64,000 bases of DNA from Prochlorococcus sp. RS04 (lineage in GTDB: Bacteria > Cyanobacteriota > Cyanobacteriia > PCC-6307 > Cyanobiaceae), in NCBI RefSeq assembly GCF_001989455.1, contig NZ_CP018346.1, forward strand, positions 62,001 through 126,000. The letters are read 5' to 3'. Shown here piece by piece: positions 17,390-24,954 of this stretch (position 1 is its first letter; each line of letters begins with the position of its first letter). The notes beneath the pieces are model-generated. The model was not told the origin of the DNA and did not search any database. It worked only from the letters and a program-made list of their open reading frames with translations. Position numbers and translations under genes: made by a program.

Positions 17390-17977
17390 ATGAATTTCCA
17401 TAGTTATGGAGAATTCCCTTCAAAATCAGTAAGGATAATAACTGGGCAATCCGTATTAATAGATCCTTCATCAAGACCAAAAGGTACATGCCTGGAAGTT
17501 GAAAGTGGAATTGCAAGAGTTTATTGTCCTTGTGAAGAAACTGAAGGGATGACACTTGCATTTTTACAATCAGGTGATCAATTAAGAACAGACCTTTTAT
17601 GTAGCGAAGGTGTTTGCGTTGAAGCACTAACAGATTTGTCTTTTCATAGCAATGTAAATATTGATGAGAATATTGGTTTCGATGCAGTAAATGAATGGAC
17701 TTTGCAACTCCTTAGGATTAGGCACTTAGGAAATGCAGAACAGAGATTACAAGCGTTATTTTCAATACTAGTAAATCGTCTAGGTAGAAGATGTGGTCAA
17801 TGGTGTGAGTTACCTTTTAGGTTAACTCATGAAAGGATTGGCGAATTAATCGGTTCTACACGAGTAACATCAACAAGATTAATTTCGAAATTAAGATCAT
17901 CTGAGTTATTAATAGCTCCTATCGGGACGCAAACAGTAAGTGTTGCCCCTTCTTTTATTGAAACATCGCCGCTATAA
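17390..17977 (+). CDS. Crp/Fnr-family transcriptional regulator, cysteine-rich
   Basis: 195 aa: an N-terminal cyclic-nucleotide-binding-type barrel (about 15-90), a dimerisation helix (about 100-132) and a C-terminal winged helix-turn-helix with the recognition region LTHERIGELIGSTRVTSTRLISKL (146-169). Seven cysteines occur at 34, 46, 48, 71, 76, 135 and 139, more than in NtcA or Crp, so metal, Fe-S or redox sensing is possible. Two Fur-box-like sites lie upstream and ferritin is nearby, suggesting a role in iron response. The ligand and targets are unknown. Confidence 0.85.
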   Translation: MNFHSYGEFPSKSVRIITGQSVLIDPSSRPKGTCLEVESGIARVYCPCEETEGMTLAFLQSGDQLRTDLLCSEGVCVEALTDLSFHSNVNIDENIGFDAVNEWTLQLLRIRHLGNAEQRLQALFSILVNRLGRRCGQWCELPFRLTHERIGELIGSTRVTSTRLISKLRSSELLIAPIGTQTVSVAPSFIETSPL

Positions 17978-17981
17978 AAAC

Positions 17982-18269
17982 ATGAAGGAATCACAATCAC
18001 TCACAAACAATTTATTAATGGAAGTCTATTTTTTATCGAATAGACTCAGAAATATCAAGCAATCCTACAAAACCACAGAAAATAAAGCATTGAAGGAAAG
18101 GTTATTTACTGAAAACAAAAATATTTTTAAAAGAGTTAATGAGATTTATAAAATAGCTGTACTCTTAAATAAAAATAAAGAGAAAATCAACTTTTCAAAT
18201 TTACTTTTTGAAATAACTAAAAGGACATTGAATGAAAATAAATTTGAAAGTAATTTATTTTTTCTTTAA
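17982..18269 (+). CDS. Hypothetical helical protein (95 aa)
   Basis: I use the ATG at 17982 (MKESQSLTNNLL), 5 bases after the regulator stop; upstream codons in this frame only overlap the regulator. The 95-residue product is Lys/Asn/Glu-rich and looks all-helical, possibly coiled coil, with no membrane segment. It is probably co-transcribed with the Crp-type gene. Its 3' end overlaps the convergent ferritin gene by 15 bases. Family unknown. Confidence 0.55.
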   Translation: MKESQSLTNNLLMEVYFLSNRLRNIKQSYKTTENKALKERLFTENKNIFKRVNEIYKIAVLLNKNKEKINFSNLLFEITKRTLNENKFESNLFFL

Positions 18270-18809
18270 ATCACTATCTATTAATAAGATTGCCGAAGGT
18301 TGATTTGAAGCAAACTTTACCTTTCCTAGGATGTTGGCAAATTCATCTTCTGATTGTGTTTGAGCCTCTATAATTGGATCTAAGAATACGTTAGTTCTTG
18401 TATCTGAAATTCTTTCTGATATGGAATAAAGTTGTTGTAGAGATGAAGTTAAATCAGCCTCCATATTAAAAGAATAAGAAATAAGCTCCTCTATAGAATC
18501 CCACGTTTGAACAGGTGCAGGAATTTCATCTAATTTTACGCTTTGTCCTCTTGCGATTAAATAATCTGCAAATTTCTGAGCATGTTCCATTTCCCCTTGT
18601 GATTCACTTAGAAAATGAGAGGCAAATCCATTTAAATCACGTTCTTGAAACCATAGATAAATAGAAAAATATTGAACATTGGCATATCTTTCCATTGTTA
18701 GATGTTCAAAAATGTTATCCAACAAACTTTTGTCTATCGGTTGAGCAACAGCTCTTCCAGATGGACCAAAATTAACTAATTTTTTTGTTTTTAAGTTATT
18801 TTCATTCAT
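18255..18809 (-). CDS. ftn: Ferritin (non-heme, bacterial type)
   Basis: Iron-storage protein of 184 aa forming a 24-mer that oxidises and stores iron. A four-helix-bundle ferritin is indicated by ligands of the ferroxidase centre: E40 in TMERYANVQYFS, E73 and H76 in GEMEHAQKFADYL, E117 in NMEADL, and a Gln/Glu pair around 150-154. An N-terminal extension of about 20 residues precedes the bundle. It is not a Dps protein, whose centre lies between subunits. A Fur-box-like site lies 85 bases upstream of the start, consistent with iron control. Confidence 0.93.
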   Translation of the reverse strand: MNENNLKTKKLVNFGPSGRAVAQPIDKSLLDNIFEHLTMERYANVQYFSIYLWFQERDLNGFASHFLSESQGEMEHAQKFADYLIARGQSVKLDEIPAPVQTWDSIEELISYSFNMEADLTSSLQQLYSISERISDTRTNVFLDPIIEAQTQSEDEFANILGKVKFASNQPSAILLIDSDLKKK

Positions 18810-18893
18810 TTTCGTATGAGTATCTAAAAAAATAATACAACATTTTGTATAAATTAGTAATTAATAAATTCTTTAAATTAAATTAAATAATAT

Positions 18894-18912
18894 GATAATG
18901 AAAATCACTCGC
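18894..18912. promoter_or_regulatory. Fur-box-like site between ferritin and a small Cys-rich ORF
   Basis: GATAATGAAAATCACTCGC matches 15 of 19 positions of the classical Fur box. It is 85 bases upstream of the ferritin start (minus strand) and 10 bases upstream of the ATG of a 40-residue Cys/Lys-rich frame (plus strand), so it could serve either or both. Confidence 0.6.
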
Positions 18913-18922
18913 AATACTGTAA

Positions 18923-19045
18923 ATGAATTTAGAGTACAGTTTTTCTGAACTGCTTTTAAGTAATAAAATATATAAAAATAAAAAAAAGAAATGTAAAAAG
19001 AAAAAATGCTCTAATTGGAAGGGAGGGAAATGTAATTGCCTATAA
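18923..19045 (+). CDS. Cys/Lys-rich microprotein candidate (40 aa)
   Basis: ATG frame of 40 residues. The first half is a Ser/Leu-rich helix (MNLEYSFSELLLSNKIY), followed by a very basic stretch and four cysteines at 24, 29, 37 and 39, the last part reading CSNWKGGKCNCL. Such a short basic Cys cluster suggests metal or Fe-S binding. It lies just after a Fur-box-like site and converges on futC with a 7-base gap. Too short for certainty, but the Cys pattern is not what AT-rich noise gives. Confidence 0.5.
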   Translation: MNLEYSFSELLLSNKIYKNKKKKCKKKKCSNWKGGKCNCL

Positions 19046-19052
19046 ATAAATT

Positions 19053-20129
19053 CTATATATATACCTTATGTGCTCCAGGATATAAAAAATAATAACTATT
19101 TTTATTTATAAAAAGAGAACATTTATCACCATTATTTAAGAGATTATTAATATCAGTTCTAACCCGCAATATGTTTCCATTAATAGTTACTTTATATATA
19201 AGAAATTCTCCAAGAAATTCTTTAGATATCACATTCGCATTTCCAGATTCTGATTTTTTAATTGAAATAAATTTAGGCGAAATTGACATACTTTTAATAT
19301 TTGCAGATTGTAAAACTCCTGAACTATTTATTTCACCTAAACAAGACATATATGCATTACCATTTTTTTTGAGATTAATAATATTATTGCCCAAAATAAA
19401 ACTACTAACAAATATGGTCTTGGGATTATTTAGAAGGTTAATTGGAGTATCAATTTGATGAATTTTTCCATCCTTCATAACAGCGACTTTATCGCAAATT
19501 GACATCGCTTCTTCCGGATCATGTGTAACCATCAATCCGCTTGCATTACAACCTTTTAGAATATTAGGGAGTTCACTTCTCAATTTTAGTTTGACATGCA
19601 TATCAAGACTACAAAAAGGTTCATCTAATAAAATAAAGTTTGTACCTGGAGCAAGAGCCCTCGCAATTGCGAGTCTTTGTTTTTGGCCTCCAGACAATTC
19701 ATGTGGGTACCTTCCAACAAAATTATCGAGACCGACAACATTTAATAAATAATCAACTCTAGATCTATCTTTTTTGTTTTTCAAACCAAAAATTACATTT
19801 TCCAAAACAGTTAAGTGAGGGAAAAGTGCATAGTCTTGAAAAACCATACCAATATTTCTTTTCTCAGGACTAAGAATTTTTTTCCTATTTGAAATTTCAG
19901 TATCATTTAGAGAAATCCTCCCTTTAGAAGGATATTCGAACCCCGCGATTAATCTTAAAAGAGTAGTTTTTCCGCAACCAGAAGGTCCAAGCAACCCTAA
20001 CAATTCGCCGTTTTCAATTTTTAGATTAATTTCGTTTAATATCCAATTTGAACATTCTCGCTTATCGTATTTATGATGCAAATCATCAATTATTAACGCA
20101 TCATTTTTCACTAAGTTCTTCTTATTCAA
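19053..20129 (-). CDS. futC: Ferric iron ABC transporter ATPase (FutC/FbpC type)
   Basis: 358 aa, ATPase of a periplasmic Fe(III) importer. Walker A GPSGCGKT (48-55), Q-loop VFQDYALFPHLTV, signature LSGGQ (145-149), Walker B FILLDEPFCSLD and switch VTHDPEEAM are all present, followed by a C-terminal OB-type regulatory domain. This is the CUT1/FbpC layout; iron rather than sugar or sulfate is inferred from the neighbouring ferritin and Fur-like sites. The binding protein and permease genes are not adjacent, as is usual for Prochlorococcus. Confidence 0.8.
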   Translation of the reverse strand: MNKKNLVKNDALIIDDLHHKYDKRECSNWILNEINLKIENGELLGLLGPSGCGKTTLLRLIAGFEYPSKGRISLNDTEISNRKKILSPEKRNIGMVFQDYALFPHLTVLENVIFGLKNKKDRSRVDYLLNVVGLDNFVGRYPHELSGGQKQRLAIARALAPGTNFILLDEPFCSLDMHVKLKLRSELPNILKGCNASGLMVTHDPEEAMSICDKVAVMKDGKIHQIDTPINLLNNPKTIFVSSFILGNNIINLKKNGNAYMSCLGEINSSGVLQSANIKSMSISPKFISIKKSESGNANVISKEFLGEFLIYKVTINGNILRVRTDINNLLNNGDKCSLFINKNSYYFLYPGAHKVYI

Positions 20130-20206
20130 ATATATTAAGTTAGCAGAAAATATTCACCTAAAATATTCCATGTATAATTTTATACACCATTTAATTTTCA
20201 AATTTA

Positions 20207-20860
20207 ATGAGAAAGTCTGAAAGAGCAGAAATAATACGCAAGGAACTCAAAAAGCTATATCCATCGCCTCCAATACCCCTTGATCATACAAATGCATATA
20301 CTCTTCTAGTCGCCGTAGTTTTAAGTGCTCAATCAACAGATAAGAAAGTTAATGAATTAACAAAAAACTTATTTAAAGTTGCAGACAATCCAGAAAAGAT
20401 GATGCAGCTAGGTATTAATGGCATTTACGAATACATAAAATTTTTAGGTCTATCTAATCAAAAATCAAAAAACATCTATAACTTATCTAAATTATTGATT
20501 GAGAAGCATAATGCTACGGTCCCAGATTCTTTTGAGAAGCTTGAATCTCTTCCAGGGGTAGGTCATAAAACAGCATCAGTTGTAATGTCTCAAGTGTTTA
20601 AAATACCTTCATTCCCAGTAGATACTCACATACACAGGTTGGCGCAAAGATGGGGCCTATCAAATGGCGATAGCGTAGTTCAAACAGAAAAAGACCTAAA
20701 AAAAATATTTCCTATTAATGATTGGAATACTTTACATTTGCAAATAATCTTTTATGGCAGAGAATACTGTACTGCAAGAGGCTGTGATGGAACAAAATGT
20801 TATTTATGTCGCACTCTTTATCCCAAAAGAAAAAAGAAATTTATATGTAAAAAGCCTTAA
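20207..20860 (+). CDS. nth: Endonuclease III (DNA glycosylase/AP lyase)
   Basis: Base-excision repair enzyme, 217 aa, removing oxidised pyrimidines. The helix-hairpin-helix LPGVGHKTA holds the catalytic Lys121, and the catalytic Asp139 lies in FPVDTHIHRLAQRWG. The C-terminal Cys residues are at 188, 193, 198, 201 and 214; this differs from the canonical C-x6-C-x2-C-x5-C spacing of the [4Fe-4S] loop. It is single, divergent from futC. Confidence 0.95.
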   Translation: MRKSERAEIIRKELKKLYPSPPIPLDHTNAYTLLVAVVLSAQSTDKKVNELTKNLFKVADNPEKMMQLGINGIYEYIKFLGLSNQKSKNIYNLSKLLIEKHNATVPDSFEKLESLPGVGHKTASVVMSQVFKIPSFPVDTHIHRLAQRWGLSNGDSVVQTEKDLKKIFPINDWNTLHLQIIFYGREYCTARGCDGTKCYLCRTLYPKRKKKFICKKP

Positions 20861-20894
20861 GAAATTTATATAATATTTAAATTAGTTTTTAATC

Positions 20895-21554
20895 ATGAAA
20901 ATAGCAATTACTGGTGCATCGGGGAAAACAGGTTATAGAATTTCCGAAGAAGCAGTTAAGAAAGGATATAAAGTAAGGCAAATCATTAGAAAGAATTCAA
21001 AAGTCTCAGCAGGACTAGAGCGTTTAGAAACAATTAGGGTTTCATTAGACAATAAAGGGGGACTTGATGAAGCATTTAAAGATATTGATGCCTTGATAAT
21101 TGCTACTGGAGCGAGAGCATCATTAGATTTAACTGGTCCTGCAAAGGTTGATGCATTAGGTGTATACAGGCAATTAGAGAGTTGCAAAAGAGTTGGTATT
21201 AAAAGGGTTATTTTAGTTAGTTCCCTTTGTACTGGTAAATTATTTCACCCATTAAACTTATTTGGATTAATTCTTATTTGGAAGAAATTAGGTGAAAACT
21301 TTCTACGTAATTCAAATTTTGATTGGACCATTATTAGACCTGGAGGATTAAAGGAAAATGAAGATATTAAATCAGAAAATATAAATTATTCAAAAGAAGA
21401 TACTCAAATTAATGGATCAATCCCAAGAAGATTAGTTGCGCAATGTTGTATAGATTCTTTAAAAAACAAAGAATCCATAAATAAATTAATAGAAATTACA
21501 AGTTCGAATGATAATAAAAAGATATCTTTTAAAAAAGCTATGCAAATGATTTAA
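20895..21554 (+). CDS. NAD(P)-binding atypical SDR protein
   Basis: 219 aa with the N-terminal dinucleotide-binding motif TGASGKTGYRI (7-17) and a Rossmann fold. It resembles the atypical short-chain dehydrogenase group with SanA/YwnB/TIC62-like members: VILVSSLCTG and DWTIIRPGGL are characteristic. The classical YxxxK catalytic pair is not evident, so it may be a binding or regulatory protein rather than an oxidoreductase. 34 bases downstream of nth. Confidence 0.75.
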   Translation: MKIAITGASGKTGYRISEEAVKKGYKVRQIIRKNSKVSAGLERLETIRVSLDNKGGLDEAFKDIDALIIATGARASLDLTGPAKVDALGVYRQLESCKRVGIKRVILVSSLCTGKLFHPLNLFGLILIWKKLGENFLRNSNFDWTIIRPGGLKENEDIKSENINYSKEDTQINGSIPRRLVAQCCIDSLKNKESINKLIEITSSNDNKKISFKKAMQMI

Positions 21555-21580
21555 AAGATGTAAATATATAAATTAAAACT

Positions 21581-21769
21581 ATGAAAATAAATCCCAAAAT
21601 TGACGCATTACAATTAATGCTTACTGATTTAAGAACTAGAAATGAGCCAATAAGACATAAAGCTGCATTTAAAGGCTGTCAACCAGAATTTCAAAGTCTT
21701 GTATCAAGATTAATAAAGCAGTTAGAGGAAGAATTAGTTGCTGAAAAACTTACTAACCGAGATAGTTAA
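21581..21769 (+). CDS. Small conserved hypothetical protein (62 aa)
   Basis: 62-residue soluble protein of probably helical structure: IDALQLMLTDLRTRNEPIRHKAAFKGCQPEFQSLVSRL-type helices broken by a turn with one Cys. It looks like a small conserved cyanobacterial protein, but I cannot name the family. Starts 26 bases after the SDR gene, so likely in the same transcript, and converges on the DUF296-glutaredoxin gene. Confidence 0.65.
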   Translation: MKINPKIDALQLMLTDLRTRNEPIRHKAAFKGCQPEFQSLVSRLIKQLEEELVAEKLTNRDS

Positions 21770-21779
21770 AAAAATTAGA

Positions 21780-22391
21780 TTACTTAAATGAACTTAAGTT
21801 ATCTAATTTTGCTTGTTCTGAAAGTTCATCATATCCTCCAAAAAATTTATTATCCAAAAATATTTGAGGGAAAGTATTATGGCTACTTTGAGCCATTACT
21901 TTTTTAAAGCTCTCATCATTTTCTATTAAAGTAACTTCATGAGGGATAGATAAAGAATTAAGCAACCTAATTGCTCTTTTAGACCAAGGACAATCCTTTA
22001 AAATATATGCTTTTACACGTGATTCATTTTTTAATAAATCATTACTTGAGATATTAATAATTTTCTGTTCAAAAGAAAGTAATAATATATCAGTACCTTT
22101 TTTTACAATGCAACCCTCCTCAAGATGACCGCCAAAGACATTACATCCCTCATCTGCAAAACTCAAATGTAAATGAACATCTCCTTTATTAAAATGTCCG
22201 TTTAAAGAAACTATCTCTAGATTTCCCTCAAATTTATTTATCTCTTGATTACCTGGGCATTGAATACAAACTGTTCTAAGATTACCAACCACTCCAGAAA
22301 CATACCCATATAAATTATTCGATAAAGAATATTCTTTAATTGAATTTATCAAATCAGATTCTGGAGATAGCTTTAGGCTATGAGGCTGCAT
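21780..22391 (-). CDS. DUF296 (PPC-type) domain fused to a glutaredoxin domain
   Basis: 203 aa with two parts. Residues 1-115 match the DUF296/PPC fold, including the motif GHFNKGDVHLHLSFAD (65-80) with H73, H75 and H89 positioned as in metal-binding members. Residues about 125-203 form a glutaredoxin fold with a CPWS active site (134-137; single Cys), the cis-Pro segment TFPQIF (173-178) and FFGGYDEL for glutathione binding. The fusion suggests a redox or metal-linked role. It is unusual among glutaredoxins; function is not known. Confidence 0.8.
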   Translation of the reverse strand: MQPHSLKLSPESDLINSIKEYSLSNNLYGYVSGVVGNLRTVCIQCPGNQEINKFEGNLEIVSLNGHFNKGDVHLHLSFADEGCNVFGGHLEEGCIVKKGTDILLLSFEQKIINISSNDLLKNESRVKAYILKDCPWSKRAIRLLNSLSIPHEVTLIENDESFKKVMAQSSHNTFPQIFLDNKFFGGYDELSEQAKLDNLSSFK

Positions 22392-22581
22392 TAGATATTA
22401 GATATTAGGAATAGTTTTGTAATATAAAACATCATCATCCATAAAGAGAAGTTGAGTTTATAATCTTTAGGAATCAGATTTAAATTAAATTTTAAAATCT
22501 AGCATCAAAAACTATTTAAAATTTTTACTAAAAATTTAAGTTTGTTGAGAGTGTAATATATTTTTATATACAAAAATTAAT

Positions 22582-23121
22582 TTGTTATTAAAAAAAAATT
22601 TTAAAAATTTGGCATTGAATATTCCCAATTTATTATCAATATCTCGCCTTTTCCTTGTATTTCCATTAATACTTTTTTTAGAAATTAATAGACCAATTTA
22701 TGTATTTATATTGATTATTATTGGCGGTTTAACTGATTATTTTGACGGGTTAATTGCAAGGAAATTTAATCTTAAAACCAGATTAGGAGCTATCCTAGAT
22801 CCTTTAAGCGATAAAGTATTCTATTTAATTCCTCTGACCTTCCTTTGTAAAAATAATTTTATACCCTTCTGGTCATTGTCATTAATTTTATTTAGAGAAT
22901 TAATTATCTCTAGCTTAAGGAACTCTACAAAAGACGGCTTACCAGCATCAATGTTAGGAAAATATAAAACATTTTTCTTTTTTATTTCAGTAATTACCTT
23001 TTTTACACCATTAAAAAATAGCTTATTGGATAATTTGGCTTTAATTTTTTATTGGCTAGGATTCATCCTGACTTTTGTTACTTTATTAGGCTATTTAAGA
23101 ATTAAAAAGAATATTGTCTGA
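22582..23121 (+). CDS. pgsA: Phosphatidylglycerophosphate synthase
   Basis: Membrane enzyme that makes phosphatidylglycerophosphate from CDP-diacylglycerol and glycerol-3-phosphate, the route to phosphatidylglycerol of thylakoids. The CDP-alcohol phosphotransferase motif D55-G56-x2-A59-R60-x8-G69-x3-D73-x3-D77 is complete; several membrane helices follow. 179 aa, TTG start. Its last 27 bases overlap the convergent epimerase gene. Confidence 0.95.
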   Translation: MLLKKNFKNLALNIPNLLSISRLFLVFPLILFLEINRPIYVFILIIIGGLTDYFDGLIARKFNLKTRLGAILDPLSDKVFYLIPLTFLCKNNFIPFWSLSLILFRELIISSLRNSTKDGLPASMLGKYKTFFFFISVITFFTPLKNSLLDNLALIFYWLGFILTFVTLLGYLRIKKNIV

Positions 23122-24015
23122 ATTTTCATCAAACTCCTGACTCTTTTTATTATTAAAATCATTCACAAAACTATCCTTCAGACCATTAAGTAAATCAAAA
23201 GTTGGCGCCCACTCTAAATCACGTTTTATCTTAGAGATATCAGTCTGATAATGATTTAATCTAATTGGAAATCCCTTTCGAGACTTAGGATCTAATTTTT
23301 GATAATCAAATGTTCTTAAAGAAATCTCATTTTGGTTTAATCCAAGAACATTCGCACAGAAATAAATTAAACCCTTGATTGTCACTCCTTTTTCACCTGA
23401 ACAATTGTAAATATTATTTTTGGAATTTTCAAAATTTATGCACCTAATCATTACATCAGTTAGATCCGAAACATGGCCTAGCTGAGTAATTAAAGAACCG
23501 TCCCCAGGAATTGGTATAGATTTTTTATTAAATAACCTTTCAAAAAACCAATTTTCAATTTTATTATAATTTCCTGGTCCATAAATGTAAGTAGGTCTAA
23601 AACTCGTAAAAGGAATTTTTTGGTTTTTTAACCAATTTTCTGTCTCAAACTTACCTTTATGCCTACTTTCCGGATCAATTGGATCAACTTCGGATAAGGG
23701 TAATTCACAATTATCTTTATAAACACCTGCAGAGCTTACGTATATATATCTCTGGAAAGAGTTATCTAAATTCTCTATAAGAAGTTTGGTTTGTTCTAAC
23801 TCTCGTCCAGAAATATCAAAAACAACATCATACTTTTCATTTCTTAGCTTGAAGATATCTTCTGAATTATTTCTATCACCCTTAATTAAATTTGTTTTTT
23901 CAGGATTACTTTTATTACCTCTTGTAAAAATATGAATATCATAATTTTTACTTAATAACTTTCCAACCAAAGACTTACCAACAAATCTAGTGCCACCCAT
24001 TACAAGAATTTTCAT
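23095..24015 (-). CDS. NAD-dependent epimerase/dehydratase family protein (CSP41-like)
   Basis: 306 aa extended-SDR protein with the nucleotide-binding motif MGGTRFVGKSL (6-16) and VYVSSAGVY-type sequence, with a RPTYIYGPGNY block. By eye it resembles the cyanobacterial relatives of plastid CSP41, an RNA-binding protein derived from an epimerase; the catalytic Tyr-x3-Lys is not clear here (S-A-G-V-Y-K-D-N). Hence an RNA-related role is possible but not shown. Confidence 0.75.
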   Translation of the reverse strand: MKILVMGGTRFVGKSLVGKLLSKNYDIHIFTRGNKSNPEKTNLIKGDRNNSEDIFKLRNEKYDVVFDISGRELEQTKLLIENLDNSFQRYIYVSSAGVYKDNCELPLSEVDPIDPESRHKGKFETENWLKNQKIPFTSFRPTYIYGPGNYNKIENWFFERLFNKKSIPIPGDGSLITQLGHVSDLTDVMIRCINFENSKNNIYNCSGEKGVTIKGLIYFCANVLGLNQNEISLRTFDYQKLDPKSRKGFPIRLNHYQTDISKIKRDLEWAPTFDLLNGLKDSFVNDFNNKKSQEFDENSDNILFNS

Positions 24016-24107
24016 ATTCGAAAAATATTTAACTGAAGTAGTAATCTTAAATAGAATTACATATTGAATAGTACTACTAATAAGTAATTAATGAAAAGGA
24101 TGATTCT

Positions 24108-24875
24108 ATGGACCTAATACCAGCAATTGATTTAATGAATGGTAAGTGTGTAAGGCTTTTTAAAGGCGACTTTAATAAAAGAAAAGACTTCACAAAAGAG
24201 CCTCATGAGCAAGCTAAATTTTGGGAAAGCGAAGGAGCAAAATATATACATATAGTTGATTTGGATGCTGCAAAAACTGGATCCCCAACAAACGATAAAT
24301 CAATAAAAAAGATTGCAAAAACAGTTAACATACCTATTCAAATAGGTGGGGGGATAAGGTCTCAAGAAAGGATAGAACAATTATTTTCTTATGGTATTGA
24401 GAAAGTTATCATGGGAACCTCTGCAATAGAAAATAAAGAACTAGTTAAAGACTTATCAAATAAATTTCCTGGAAGGATAATTGTTGGGATAGATGCAAAA
24501 GATGGAAAAGTGAGTACAAGGGGTTGGCTTGAGCAATCTAATATTTTGGCCACAGATCTAGTAAAGGAGTTTTCTTCATTTAAAATTGCTAGTTTTATTG
24601 TTACAGATATAAATACAGATGGGACTTTAGAAGGGACAAATGAAGAATTCATAAAAAGCATACTTGAAATTACAGATATTCCAGTAATAGCCTCAGGCGG
24701 TGTTGGTTCAATTTCTGATTTATTATCGTTAGTAAAATTTGAAAACTCTGGACTCTTTGGAGTAATAGTAGGTAAAGCTCTATATGAAAATAAATTCACA
24801 ATAAACGAAGCGAATAATGTATTGTCAGCAGAGAGATTAAATGACTTTGATTTAAACACAAATTACTACGCTTAA
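24108..24875 (+). CDS. hisA: ProFAR isomerase (histidine biosynthesis)
   Basis: Isomerase of the fourth histidine step, 255 aa TIM barrel. Catalytic Asp8 lies in PAIDLMNGKCVRL and the second acid in VTDINTDGT; the phosphate-binding segments IGGGIRS and ASGGVGS are both present. The usual length for HisA. Not in a his operon, as is common in cyanobacteria. Confidence 0.97.
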   Translation: MDLIPAIDLMNGKCVRLFKGDFNKRKDFTKEPHEQAKFWESEGAKYIHIVDLDAAKTGSPTNDKSIKKIAKTVNIPIQIGGGIRSQERIEQLFSYGIEKVIMGTSAIENKELVKDLSNKFPGRIIVGIDAKDGKVSTRGWLEQSNILATDLVKEFSSFKIASFIVTDINTDGTLEGTNEEFIKSILEITDIPVIASGGVGSISDLLSLVKFENSGLFGVIVGKALYENKFTINEANNVLSAERLNDFDLNTNYYA

Positions 24876-24954
24876 AAGAGTATAAAAATTCTATTAAGGC
24901 TGGTGTTTGCAGGAATTGTTAGTTAATTTTGAATAAGAGATAAGAAATCTAGTC

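Noticed and set aside
18255-18809. Dps (DNA-protecting mini-ferritin) identity
   Set aside because: The ferroxidase ligands are arranged within one four-helix bundle as in true ferritins (E40, E73-x2-H76, E117), not at a subunit interface.
24389-24859. 156-residue frame antisense to hisA
   Set aside because: hisA is complete with both catalytic acids; the antisense frame has no features of its own.
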